From Nodosilinea sp. LEGE 06152 (GTDB lineage Bacteria; Cyanobacteriota; Cyanobacteriia; Phormidesmidales; Phormidesmidaceae), in the NCBI RefSeq assembly GCF_015207525.1, contig NZ_JADEWR010000001.1, forward strand, positions 61,748 through 125,747: a stretch of DNA of 64,000 nt, written 5' to 3'. Each line of letters opens with the position of its first letter. Position 1 is the stretch's first letter. The notes under the pieces were generated by a model. The model had not been told where the DNA came from and did not search any database. It saw only the letters and a program-made list of their open reading frames with translations. Below, in pieces: positions 1 through 8,633 of this stretch. The position numbers were made by a program, and so were the translations under genes.

Positions 1-2
1 CT

Positions 3-2600
3 CTGCTGCTGATGTGGGCCCTCGACCCCATCGCCGACATGGTCATGACCCCGTTTTTACTATTTTTGGGGGCCGTGGTGGCAGCTGCCTGGTGGGGCGG
101 CGTAGCTTGTGGCCTGTTGACCACGGCGCTGGCCGCTGTGAGCAGCACCTATTTCTTCATCGTGCCCGAGTACACCTTCAGCCTGGACGCTGCGACCGTT
201 GTTCGCCTCACCGTCTTCGGTATTCAGGGTAGCGCCATCAGCGTGATCGGCGGTTCGCTCCGCAGGGCTCGGCAGCGACTGGAGCGCAGCTTGCTCAAGC
301 TGCAGGAGAGTGAAGCTTCTTTGGGCCACACCAACCAGTGGGTAACGGCCATTTTAGAGAGCATTACCGAAGGGTTTTACGCCCTCGACATGCAGTGGCG
401 GTTTGTCTACGTCAATCCCCAGGCGCTGCGTCTGTTTAAGCGCCCCCTCGATGATTTGTTGGGCCATTCTATTTGGGAGGTGCTGCCCGACCTAGAGGGC
501 AGCGCTATGGGCAAAGCCTTTCGGCAGGTGATGGCCACGCGGCGATCGCAGGTGGTTGAAGCCCCAGGCATAGTCCACCCCGATCGTCTGTTTGAGATGC
601 ACATGAATCCGCTGGTCAACGGGCTGGCGGTTTATTTTCGCGACCTGACCGATCGCCGCCAGGATGAGCGGCAGCTCCGGCAGCAAATGCAGATGCTGGA
701 CCTGGCCAACGACAGCATCATGATTCGGGAGCTAGACAGCGCCATCATCACCTACTGGAACCAGGGGGCGGCGCGCTGCTACGGCTGGTCGGCGGCGGAG
801 GCGATTGGTCAGTCGGCAGCGGCACTGCTGAAGACCGTTCTGCCGGAGCCGATTGACACTATTCGCGCGGCCATTTTGCAGGAGGGGCACTGGATAGGAG
901 AGCTGATTCAGACTACCCGCAGCGGCCGCACGGTGATTATGAGCAGCCGCTGGACCCTACAGCAGACTCCGGTGGGCCAACCCAACGCCATTCTCGAAAT
1001 TAACTACGACGTCACCGAGCAGAAGCACACAGAGGCGGCCCTGCGCAAGAGCGAACTGCACTTTCGCACCCTGGCCAACTCGATGCCGCAAATGTTTTGG
1101 ACGGCCCAGCCCAATGGTCAGCTAGAGTACTGCAACCAGCGCTGGTACAACTACACCGGGCTGAGCGCGGCTCAAAGTTTTGACCAGGGCTGGCTTGCGG
1201 TGCTGCACCCCGATGACCAAAAGCGCTGCCAGTCCGCCTGGACGGAGGCCCTCCAGGTGGGGCAGCCGCTGGCGCTCGAAGCCAGACCGCTGCGGGCGGT
1301 GGATGGCCAGTACCGCTGGCACCTGGTGCGAGCGTTTCCGCTTCAGGGAGAGGGGGGCGAAGTGCTGCGCTGGTTTGGCTCCTTGACGGACATTCACGAC
1401 CAAAAGCTGGCTCTGGCAGAGCGCGATCGCGCCCTGGCCCAGGAGCGCGTGGCCCGCACCGAGGCGGAGTCTGCCAACCGCATCAAAGACGAGTTTTTGG
1501 CCATGCTCTCCCACGAGCTGCGTACACCCCTCAACCCCATTTTGGGCTGGGTGTCGCTGCTGCGATCGCGCTCCCTCAACGCAATCACCCAGGCCCGCGC
1601 CCTCGAAACCATTGAGCGCAACGCCAAAATTCAGGCCGAGCTGATTGAAGACCTGCTAGATGTATCGCGCATTCTGCGAGGCAAGCTGACGTTGGATATT
1701 ACCACCGTCGATTTGGCCAGCGTGATCAACGCGGCCCTGGAGACGGTGCAGCTGTCGGCCCAGGCCAAAGCCATTGCCCTGTATACCGACCTTGACCCGG
1801 CAGTGAAGTCTGTCTCAGGAGACCGCAACCGACTACAGCAAATTGTGTGGAACCTGCTCTCCAATGCGATTAAGTTCACTCCCCAGGGGGGTGAGGTCAC
1901 CATTAGGCTCTGGCAGGATGGCACCTACGCCACCATCGAAGTGCAGGATACGGGTCAGGGCATTAGCGCCGACTTTCTGCCCCACGTGTTTGAGCAGTTT
2001 CGCCAGGCTGACAGCAGCAGCACCCGCGCCTTTGGCGGTCTGGGCCTGGGCCTGGCGATCGTGCGCTACCTGAGCGAGCAGCACGGCGGCCAGGTGTCGG
2101 TGGCCAGCCCCGGTGAGGGGTTGGGGGCCACTTTTACGGTGCGGCTGCCCCAGCACGATGGCGCGGCGCTGATCCTGGCTCCGGCGGCTGCTCAAGACCG
2201 GTCGAGCCTGGCTGGGCGGCGGATTTTGGTGATTGATGACGACTTCGATTCGCTGCATCTGCTATCGGCGCTGCTCGAAGGCTGTGCCATGGAGGTGTTG
2301 ACCGCCTGCTCAGCCGAGGCGGGTCTGCAGCTGGTCACCCAGCACCATCCCGATGTGCTGATTAGCGACATTGGCATGCCCGGCCAGGACGGCTTTATGC
2401 TGATTCGCGCCCTGCGGCAGCGGCCCGAGGCCGAGGGGGGCAGCATTCCGGCGATCGCCCTCACTGCCTATGCCGGTGCTCAAAACTGCGATCGCGCCCT
2501 GGCCGCTGGCTTTCAGCGCCATTTGACCAAACCCATCGATCTAGACGAGCTGATTCGCACCCTGATCGAGCTGCTCCACAGCGGCGCGGCTCAGGGCTAG
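3..2600 (+). CDS. Membrane PAS hybrid histidine kinase (5' end outside window)
   Basis: Sensor kinase that should autophosphorylate on His and pass phosphate to its own receiver. The frame is open to the left edge and the first in-window Met (base 12) already lies inside a hydrophobic stretch, so the start is probably upstream. Counting from that Met: membrane segments to about residue 85 resembling the KdpD-type DUF4118 module, three PAS domains (about 107-215, 222-338, 345-465), HisKA with LSHELRTPLNP (phospho-His H501), HATPase with an N box (NLLSNAIKF) and GLGLGLAIVR, then a receiver with VIDDD and phospho-acceptor D786 in LISDIGMPG. No output domain follows, so a partner regulator is expected elsewhere. 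The ligand is unknown. It shares its architecture with the kinase at 3374-6736. Confidence 0.9.
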   Translation: MLLMWALDPIADMVMTPFLLFLGAVVAAAWWGGVACGLLTTALAAVSSTYFFIVPEYTFSLDAATVVRLTVFGIQGSAISVIGGSLRRARQRLERSLLKLQESEASLGHTNQWVTAILESITEGFYALDMQWRFVYVNPQALRLFKRPLDDLLGHSIWEVLPDLEGSAMGKAFRQVMATRRSQVVEAPGIVHPDRLFEMHMNPLVNGLAVYFRDLTDRRQDERQLRQQMQMLDLANDSIMIRELDSAIITYWNQGAARCYGWSAAEAIGQSAAALLKTVLPEPIDTIRAAILQEGHWIGELIQTTRSGRTVIMSSRWTLQQTPVGQPNAILEINYDVTEQKHTEAALRKSELHFRTLANSMPQMFWTAQPNGQLEYCNQRWYNYTGLSAAQSFDQGWLAVLHPDDQKRCQSAWTEALQVGQPLALEARPLRAVDGQYRWHLVRAFPLQGEGGEVLRWFGSLTDIHDQKLALAERDRALAQERVARTEAESANRIKDEFLAMLSHELRTPLNPILGWVSLLRSRSLNAITQARALETIERNAKIQAELIEDLLDVSRILRGKLTLDITTVDLASVINAALETVQLSAQAKAIALYTDLDPAVKSVSGDRNRLQQIVWNLLSNAIKFTPQGGEVTIRLWQDGTYATIEVQDTGQGISADFLPHVFEQFRQADSSSTRAFGGLGLGLAIVRYLSEQHGGQVSVASPGEGLGATFTVRLPQHDGAALILAPAAAQDRSSLAGRRILVIDDDFDSLHLLSALLEGCAMEVLTACSAEAGLQLVTQHHPDVLISDIGMPGQDGFMLIRALRQRPEAEGGSIPAIALTAYAGAQNCDRALAAGFQRHLTKPIDLDELIRTLIELLHSGAAQG

Positions 2601-2674
2601 GCCATCAGCAGCGGCTGACCTAGCCGACCTCTGCCTCAACTTCCTGGTTAGTCTTTTAGTTTTAAGGAAATCCC

Positions 2675-3370
2675 ATGAAAATTTTGATGGTTCTCACCTC
2701 CCACGACCAGCTGGGCGATAGCGGCCAAAAAACCGGCTTCTGGCTGGAAGAATTTGCTGCCCCCTACTACGTGTTTAAAGATGCCGGGGCCGACATCACC
2801 CTGGCTTCGCCCCAGGGCGGCCAGCCGCCCCTCGACCCTAAAAGCGATGCCCCCGATGCCCAAACCGCAGCGACCCAGCGCTTTCGGCAAGATGCCGAGG
2901 CCCAGGCGGCCCTGGCCCACACGGCGCAGCTAGCGACCATCGCCGCCGATGACTACGATGCGGTGTTTTACCCCGGTGGCCACGGCCCCCTGTGGGATTT
3001 AGCCAACGACACCCACTCGATCGTGCTGATCGAGGCCTTCTACGGCGCGGGCAAGCCTGTCGCCGCTGTCTGCCATGCGCCTGGGGTGCTGCGCCATGCC
3101 AAAGCGCCCGATGGGTCGCCCCTGGTGCAAAACAAACCCGTGACGGGCTTTGCCAATAGCGAGGAAGCCGCCGTGGGTCTCACCGATATCGTGCCTTTTT
3201 TGGTCGAAGACATGCTGACTCAAAACGGCGGTCAGTACTCCAAAGCCGACGACTGGCAGCCCCATGTGGTGCGCGATCGCAACCTGATTACTGGCCAAAA
3301 CCCCGCGTCCTCAGAGGCCGCTGCCCATGCTCTGCTAGAACAGCTCAGCCCAACGGGGCAGCGGGTATAG
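2675..3370 (+). CDS. DJ-1/PfpI family protein, class I amidotransferase-like
   Basis: A 231-residue protein of the DJ-1/PfpI superfamily, closest in layout to Hsp31/YDR533C-like members (glyoxalase III or deglycase-type activity on methylglyoxal, or holding chaperone). The nucleophilic elbow is AAVCHAPGVL with C133, and YPGGHGP carries the usual upstream Gly-rich loop. A clear Shine-Dalgarno (AAGGAAA) precedes the ATG by a few bases. It sits between two hybrid kinases: 74 bp after the first, and ending 3 bp before the stop of the convergent second one. Family membership is firm. The exact activity is not, since DJ-1 subfamilies cannot be separated safely by eye. Confidence 0.88.
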   Translation: MKILMVLTSHDQLGDSGQKTGFWLEEFAAPYYVFKDAGADITLASPQGGQPPLDPKSDAPDAQTAATQRFRQDAEAQAALAHTAQLATIAADDYDAVFYPGGHGPLWDLANDTHSIVLIEAFYGAGKPVAAVCHAPGVLRHAKAPDGSPLVQNKPVTGFANSEEAAVGLTDIVPFLVEDMLTQNGGQYSKADDWQPHVVRDRNLITGQNPASSEAAAHALLEQLSPTGQRV

Positions 3371-3373
3371 ACG

Positions 3374-6300
3374 TTACGATCGCCCCCGCGTCAGCTCAAT
3401 GATCGCCTGCACCAACTTCTCTAAATCGAGGGGTTTGGTCAGGTGCCGCTGGTAGCCGCTGGCCAGCGACTGCTGCTGATCTTCGTAGCGAGCGTAGGCG
3501 GTGAGGGCGATCGCCGGAATGTTGCCCCCCTGGTCACTGGGCAGCGCCCGAATTTGCTGAATCAGGCTATAGCCGTCGATTTCGGGCATGCCGATGTCGC
3601 TAATTAGCACGTCGGCAGGCCAGGTCTTGATCTTCTCCAGCGCTTCGGTGGCCGAGCCCACCGTGACCACCTCGGCCCCGTACTGCCCCAGCAGCACCGT
3701 CAAGAACTCGCGGGTGTCGGCCGAGTCATCGACCGAAAACACGCGAATGCCGCTCAGGTCGAGGGCGGGCTGGGGCAGAGCAGCGGCGGGGTCGTCTTCG
3801 ACCTCAGGGGCCAGCTGAGGCAGGCGTACGCTAAAGGTAGCCCCCTGCCCCTCGCCCAAACTGTGCGCCGTAATCGTGCCGCCGTGAATATCGACCAGCT
3901 GCCGCACGATCGCGAGTCCTAGCCCCAGTCCGCCGTGCTTGCGGGTAATTGAAATGTCTTCCTGGCGAAACGACTCAAACAGATGGGGCAGAAAGTTTGG
4001 GCTAATGCCAATGCCGGTATCCTGCACGCTGATTTCGGCCTGGTCGCGCAGCGATCGCAGCATGACCGTAATTTGACCCGCATCGGGCGTAAACTTGACC
4101 GCGTTGGAGAGCAAGTTGCCCACAATCTGCTGCAGGCGGGCGGCATCTCCGGCAACGCGCACCGTGCGATCAAGGTCGAGCTGTAGGGCAATCGACTTCG
4201 CCGCTGCGGCGGTTTTCACCGTTTCTAAGGCTGACTCCACTACCCCGGCCAGGTTGATGGTCATGGGGGTGAGGTGCAGCTTGCCGCGCAAAATTCTGGC
4301 CAAATCGAGCAGGTCATCCACCAGCTGAGCCTGCAGCTGGGCATTGCGCTCAATGGTAGCCAGAGCGCGCTTGGTTTTCTCGCTGTCAAAGCTGCGGGTT
4401 TGCAAAAGCTTTGACCAGCCCAAAATGGGGTTGAGGGGCGACCTCAGCTCGTGGGAGAGCACCGCCAAAAACTGATCCTTCAGGCGGTTGGCCTGCTCGG
4501 CCTCTTCGCGGGCCACGCGCTCGCGCTGCAGCAGCTGTTCGCGCTCTTGCTCGCTCTGCTTCAACGACGTGATCTCGGTAAACCCGCCGATCGCGCCGCG
4601 CGCTACCCCATTGGGGCCAAACAGAGGCACCGCCTTGCCGTAGATAGAGCGCACCGTGCCGTCGAGATAAACAAACTCAATTTGATCGGTCACCTCCTGC
4701 CCGGTGCGAATCGCTTTTTGCATCGGCAGGTCCTGGGGCGGCACTTCCTGGCCCTGCCTGCACTGCTTAAACGGCAGCGTTACGGTTCCCGGTGGGGGAG
4801 TAGCCGTGGTCAGCGACCCCGGTTCGGTTTGCATCAGCTCGTGGGCCATGCGGTTGGCCGTTATTTGGTGGCAGTTGGCATCGTGGGCAATCCAAATTGC
4901 GGCGGGGGCGGTTTCCATCAGTGTGGCCAGTTCTTCGGCCCGGGTGCGGGCGATCGCCTCGCTTTCAATCAGCGCCTGCTCAAAACGCTTTTGCTCGGTA
5001 ATGTTGATGGCAATCCCCGCCATCCGAATGGGTGAATGGTCGGCGTCGTAAAAGGTCTGCCCTCGCACCATAATCCAGCGCTGGCCCTCGTCAGGGTGGT
5101 CAATGCGAAAATTCACCTTTAGGTTTTTGCCCTGCTCAATGGCCGCCTGAACCTCTTGCCCAACCCGCGATCGGTCGATCGGCAAAACACAGGCCAGCCA
5201 GTTCTCGTAGGACGGCACGACATCGGGCTCGATGCCGTAGAGGTTGTAGTATTCCTCTGACCAGGTCACCTCGTTCGCGACCATATCCCAATCCCACAGG
5301 CCGACTCCGGCGGCCCGCTGGGCCAGGCGCAGCTGTTCTTCGCTCTTGCGCAGGGTAGCCGCAGCCTGTTTGTGCTCGGCTTCGAGGCGGGCGCGATCGC
5401 TGATGTCTACCGCTGCCCCAGTCAGGCCGACAATGCGATCGTGGCGATCGCGAATCGGGTCAATGGTGAGATCAAAGATAGCTTGGTCCACCTCCACAGC
5501 GGCCCGCAGCCCCACTCCGGTATCGAGCACCTGCTGCTTGAGCTGCCTGAGCCGAGCCGCCGCATGACCAGACACCAGGTCGTCATCGCGCCGACCCAGC
5601 ATTTGGCTAGGCGTGTAGTTGTGGGTGGGGTTGTACACCCAGGTGTAGCGTAGCTGGTGGTCTTGGCTAAACAGCGTAATGGGGACGCTCTTGAGGGCAA
5701 CATTCAGGCGCTTGGTGGTCTGCTCGAGGGCCTTTTCGGTGTGTCTCAGTTCGGTAATGTCGGTGTTGGTGCCCACCCACCGCAGCACCCGCCCACGGTC
5801 GTCGCGCACCGGAATAGCGCGGGAGAGAAACCAGCGATACTGACCGTTTTTGCCCCGGAGCGGAAAGGTGTCTTCCCACACTTCGCCAGTGGCAAAGCAG
5901 TGGCTAACTTTTTCGACCACTCGATCGATGTGGTTAGGATGATGAATCTGCCGCCAGCCCCAGCCCTGCATTTGCTCTAGGGTGGTGCCAGTAAAGTCAA
6001 ACCAGCGCTGGTTGTACCAAAAAACTGAGCCGTTAGCATCCGCCATCCAGGCCAGCTGCGAAATGTTGTTGGCCAGGTGACGAAAGCGTTCCTCACTCTC
6101 GCGCAAAGCCGCATGGCCCTGGCCAGAAGCCCCGTTCTTGGCCGATGCTTTGGTGTCAAAATCCCTGGTCTCAAGCATGGCCTCAAGCTGCCCAGAGCGA
6201 AGATCGACCCCAATATCCCTGGCCCCGACCTGCTGAGTAGGAGGATTGCCAACCCCAGGCTCCTTAGTCCTAGGTATGGCGATCGCAAGCACCCCGCCGA

Positions 6301-6736
6301 CCTGGTCAGTCTCAGTCCAAACCGCACTACAGGCCCAGCTATGGTTCGCCATCAAAGGGTTAGCCGTCCAAGGGTTGGCGTTCTGTGGGGTCTCTGGAGC
6401 CGCCTCCAAGGCGTGCGATCGCCCCGTTGCAAAGACCTGCTCCACCGTCGCCCCAAGCACCGCCCAGCCCTCAGCCTCGCCCAGGGGCTGCCCCATCGCT
6501 GCCTGTGCGGGCAGCAGCGCCGCACAGGCCTCGTTATAAAACACCCTGCGATCGCGGCCCCACACGCAGCCCATCGGCGTTTCTGCACTGAGCAAAATGC
6601 CCAGCGTAGTCTTGATCGCCCCAGGCCAGCTAGCAGCCTCGCCCAGGGAGGTCTGTGACCAGTCGCGCGATCGCATCAGCGCCGCCACTGGGTTCTCGGC
6701 CACAAATACATCCTGAGCTACCCCTTGGGGAGTCAT
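3374..6736 (-). CDS. Soluble multi-PAS hybrid histidine kinase with C-terminal receiver
   Basis: Sensor kinase of 1120 residues without obvious membrane segments. In order: an N-terminal PAS/GAF-like sensor (DWSQTSLGEAASWPGAIKTT, a motif common in cyanobacterial kinases), several PAS domains (FRHLANNISQLAWMADANG; RLNVALKSVPITLFSQ; LRLAQRAAGVGLWDWD; LATLMETAPAAIWIAHD), HisKA with FLAVLSHELRSPLNPILGW, HATPase with GLGLGLAIVR, and a receiver with VFSVDDS and LISDIGMPEIDGY. The ATG at 6736 is chosen because AAGGA lies just upstream; a TTG four codons earlier is possible. Its HisKA-to-receiver part closely resembles the kinase at 3-2600, suggesting paralogy. The signal is unknown and no dedicated output regulator is adjacent. 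Confidence 0.9.
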   Translation of the reverse strand: MTPQGVAQDVFVAENPVAALMRSRDWSQTSLGEAASWPGAIKTTLGILLSAETPMGCVWGRDRRVFYNEACAALLPAQAAMGQPLGEAEGWAVLGATVEQVFATGRSHALEAAPETPQNANPWTANPLMANHSWACSAVWTETDQVGGVLAIAIPRTKEPGVGNPPTQQVGARDIGVDLRSGQLEAMLETRDFDTKASAKNGASGQGHAALRESEERFRHLANNISQLAWMADANGSVFWYNQRWFDFTGTTLEQMQGWGWRQIHHPNHIDRVVEKVSHCFATGEVWEDTFPLRGKNGQYRWFLSRAIPVRDDRGRVLRWVGTNTDITELRHTEKALEQTTKRLNVALKSVPITLFSQDHQLRYTWVYNPTHNYTPSQMLGRRDDDLVSGHAAARLRQLKQQVLDTGVGLRAAVEVDQAIFDLTIDPIRDRHDRIVGLTGAAVDISDRARLEAEHKQAAATLRKSEEQLRLAQRAAGVGLWDWDMVANEVTWSEEYYNLYGIEPDVVPSYENWLACVLPIDRSRVGQEVQAAIEQGKNLKVNFRIDHPDEGQRWIMVRGQTFYDADHSPIRMAGIAINITEQKRFEQALIESEAIARTRAEELATLMETAPAAIWIAHDANCHQITANRMAHELMQTEPGSLTTATPPPGTVTLPFKQCRQGQEVPPQDLPMQKAIRTGQEVTDQIEFVYLDGTVRSIYGKAVPLFGPNGVARGAIGGFTEITSLKQSEQEREQLLQRERVAREEAEQANRLKDQFLAVLSHELRSPLNPILGWSKLLQTRSFDSEKTKRALATIERNAQLQAQLVDDLLDLARILRGKLHLTPMTINLAGVVESALETVKTAAAAKSIALQLDLDRTVRVAGDAARLQQIVGNLLSNAVKFTPDAGQITVMLRSLRDQAEISVQDTGIGISPNFLPHLFESFRQEDISITRKHGGLGLGLAIVRQLVDIHGGTITAHSLGEGQGATFSVRLPQLAPEVEDDPAAALPQPALDLSGIRVFSVDDSADTREFLTVLLGQYGAEVVTVGSATEALEKIKTWPADVLISDIGMPEIDGYSLIQQIRALPSDQGGNIPAIALTAYARYEDQQQSLASGYQRHLTKPLDLEKLVQAIIELTRGRS

Positions 6737-7049
6737 ACCATCCTTCAATTTTCGATCGCAGCTCTTAATTGCAGTTCTCAGTTGGTGATGCTCTATAGCT
6801 TATGACCAATAATCTGCCGGTTTATAGAAAGCGAGATCTATCTTGAGATAGAAAAAACATTTACTTTTATTGATGTACTTTTGTTAAAGTTAAACGGCTT
6901 AAGTGGCGTGCTTTGCTATTGGGCTCTAAAGGTCGCAGGCCCATTTATCTATTTAGACAGAAGCCATCGCTTTTTTAAGCAGATAGCCTAAACATACCCA
7001 GGTGTGCATCTACAACTGGTTGGCACTAAACCCCTAGGCGTTAAACCTT
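6737..7049. other. Intergenic region with a 16-bp palindrome
   Basis: A divergent region between the hybrid kinase and the 69-residue protein. It is AT-richer than its surroundings and should carry both promoters. At 6837-6852 there is TCTATCT-TG-AGATAGA, perfect 7-bp arms around 2 bp, which could be an operator. No convincing -35/-10 pair could be fixed. Confidence 0.4.
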
Positions 7050-7259
7050 ATGTTTGTTAAAAGCACTCAAGATGAAACCTTAATTAAGGTGATTGACGTT
7101 AACGAACTGTTCGATCCGCTGCACGACCAGGTGCAGGGGCAGGATCAGTCTGGCCAAGAAGAACAGTCCCCTCAGGCTTTTCCCAAATCGCAGCTGCGGT
7201 TCCCCTCAGGTGAGGCACTGCCCAAGTGTTGGGTTGATCCAAACTATCAATTGAACTAA
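7050..7259 (+). CDS. Small conserved cyanobacterial protein of unknown function
   Basis: A 69-residue soluble protein. The ending FPSGEALPKCWVDPNYQ and the central LFDP..DQVQGQDQSGQEEQ are, from memory, features of a short protein found across cyanobacteria without a proven function. No catalytic motif, signal peptide or membrane segment is visible. It has its own promoter region upstream and is followed by 220 bp before the next gene, so it is probably monocistronic. It is called real because its amino-acid pattern looks conserved and because no longer frame competes. Confidence 0.65.
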   Translation: MFVKSTQDETLIKVIDVNELFDPLHDQVQGQDQSGQEEQSPQAFPKSQLRFPSGEALPKCWVDPNYQLN

Positions 7260-7480
7260 GCGGCTGCGTTAGAAGCGACCCTTTTTCCTCTAGTACAATA
7301 TGTCCGTCTACTTAGGCAGACATTTTGATCGGCAGCATTTGATTTTGGTGTAGTCCCTCGAGGGTCTTTGCTCAAGCTTATGTTTTTTTGACGCGCCCGC
7401 CAATAGATACATCTTCTGATAGAGACCCGGCGACAAACAGAACTATAAGCTCACGTTTATCGACTTTTAGAGGAACTTTC

Positions 7481-7675
7481 ATGAAAGTATCGCGCTTAAT
7501 GGTGCTGCCCCTTTTGCTTGGTCTCTCTGCCCTAAGCGTGGCCTGCGACACCGCCCAAGAGCCCGAGGTAAACGAGCCCCTTGAAGGTGAGCAGCTAGAA
7601 AGCGAGCCCCTCGAGGGAGCCCCGGTCGAAGGCGAAGAAGTGGAAGAACCTCAAGGAACTGAAGGCTCAAATTAG
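7481..7675 (+). CDS. Small acidic repeat lipoprotein
   Basis: A 64-residue predicted lipoprotein. The ATG at 7481 follows a good ribosome site (AGAGGAAC); the frame is open further upstream to 7388, but only this start gives a proper signal peptide. Residues 1-22 form a lipoprotein signal ending in a lipobox (LSVAC). The mature part is almost all Glu/Pro/Gly in an imperfect repeat (EPLEGEQLE, EPLEGAPVEG, EEVEEPQG), so it is very acidic and probably unfolded. It should be anchored by lipid to the plasma or outer membrane, facing the periplasm. A strong stem-loop follows. No function is recognised. Confidence 0.65.
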   Translation: MKVSRLMVLPLLLGLSALSVACDTAQEPEVNEPLEGEQLESEPLEGAPVEGEEVEEPQGTEGSN

Positions 7676-7698
7676 GGTTGCTAGGGCCAAACAAATTC

Positions 7699-7741
7699 AG
7701 CACTTCCCACACTCGTCTAGCGCGCGGGTGTGGGAAGTGCT
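7699..7741 (+). terminator. Strong stem-loop, probable terminator of the lipoprotein gene
   Basis: Perfect 14-bp inverted repeat, AGCACTTCCCACAC (7699-7712) and GTGTGGGAAGTGCT (7728-7741), with a 15-base loop, 24 bp after the lipoprotein stop. There is no U-tract behind it, which is common in cyanobacteria. It could instead stabilise the 3' end of the transcript. Confidence 0.65.
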
Positions 7742-7942
7742 ATAGGATGTTGGTCTAGGTGTTAATCCTAAGGATTCTCTAAACCAGCCTGTTAGGCCTT
7801 AAAAGGGTGACTCAAGTTTTGCCAGTCGGGTATACACAGCAGAAGTAAATCACATCCAAGACCAGAAGCGGCGTTTTGCCGCTGAGAAAGCGCAAGATCC
7901 AAATCTGAACTTGGTATAAAAGCTATTTTTTTGAGGCTTAAC

Positions 7943-8413
7943 ATGCAATCGCGGCAAAGGCCAAATTCTGACGACTGGACCAAAGGGTCGAAGGGCATCC
8001 TGAGCTTTTTCGTTCTTTTTCTGGCACTAGGCTTTTTGCTGTACCAGCTCTTCTCTAGCGTCTTTCTTTCCTTCAACTATTCTTTTGGGGTTGGGGCACG
8101 GGGCGTTGCCGCTGCGCTTTTCCCGTTCATCGTTTTAATCTACCTGGGGTTCATTGCTCGGCTGCAGATTCCCAGTAGAGAGAGCCGAGCCCCAATTATC
8201 AATAGCTTCATCATTTTTCTCTTTTGGACTATGCTCGTCATTGGCATTGACATTACCAAGGAGACAGCCTATTTTCCGGTTGAAGAGTTGCTCTATTCGT
8301 CTACCCTATCGGCGATGCTTTGGCGCTACAAATACCGGGGCTCTTTTAAGGCGCTGCTGGCCTGCTGCTATGGCGTTTTGGCTGGCGGGTTGGCGGCACT
8401 GATAATTTTCTAG
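7943..8413 (+). CDS. Four-helix membrane protein of unknown function
   Basis: A 156-residue integral membrane protein. The ATG at 7943 is preferred because GAGG lies nine bases upstream; a TTG at 7931 is in frame. Four hydrophobic stretches are visible, roughly residues 21-42, 50-72, 86-104 and 133-155, the last ending at the C terminus (AGGLAALIIF). Between helices 3 and 4 there is a short loop with KETAYFPVEELLY. No family is recognised. A rho-independent-type terminator follows directly, so the gene is probably transcribed alone. Confidence 0.6.
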   Translation: MQSRQRPNSDDWTKGSKGILSFFVLFLALGFLLYQLFSSVFLSFNYSFGVGARGVAAALFPFIVLIYLGFIARLQIPSRESRAPIINSFIIFLFWTMLVIGIDITKETAYFPVEELLYSSTLSAMLWRYKYRGSFKALLACCYGVLAGGLAALIIF

Positions 8414-8439
8414 CACAGCGGCAGCAACCCAGAAAGCGG

Positions 8440-8479
8440 ATCCCCCTGGCTCTTGTAATTGGAGCGCCAGGGGGATTTT
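8440..8479 (+). terminator. Rho-independent-type terminator
   Basis: An 11-bp stem ATCCCCCTGGC (8440-8450) with GCCAGGGGGAT (8466-8476), running into a short T-tract, 27 bp after the stop of the membrane protein gene. Confidence 0.8.
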
Positions 8480-8633
8480 GTGTATATCGCCCGCAGGGGC
8501 ACACACCGCCCAAGCTGCCACTTCCGGCAGCCTTACCTTTGCTCTCCCCAAAAGCCATCGGGTATTAATTCAGACATCTTGCGATCGCCACTTGTCCCTA
8601 TGATGAAATTTATCCGTTAGGGACACCAGGGTT

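Noticed and set aside
4451..5035. 194-codon frame on the plus strand inside the hybrid kinase gene
   Set aside because: It is antisense to the PAS and HisKA region, whose protein motifs are clear on the minus strand; GC-rich shadow frame.
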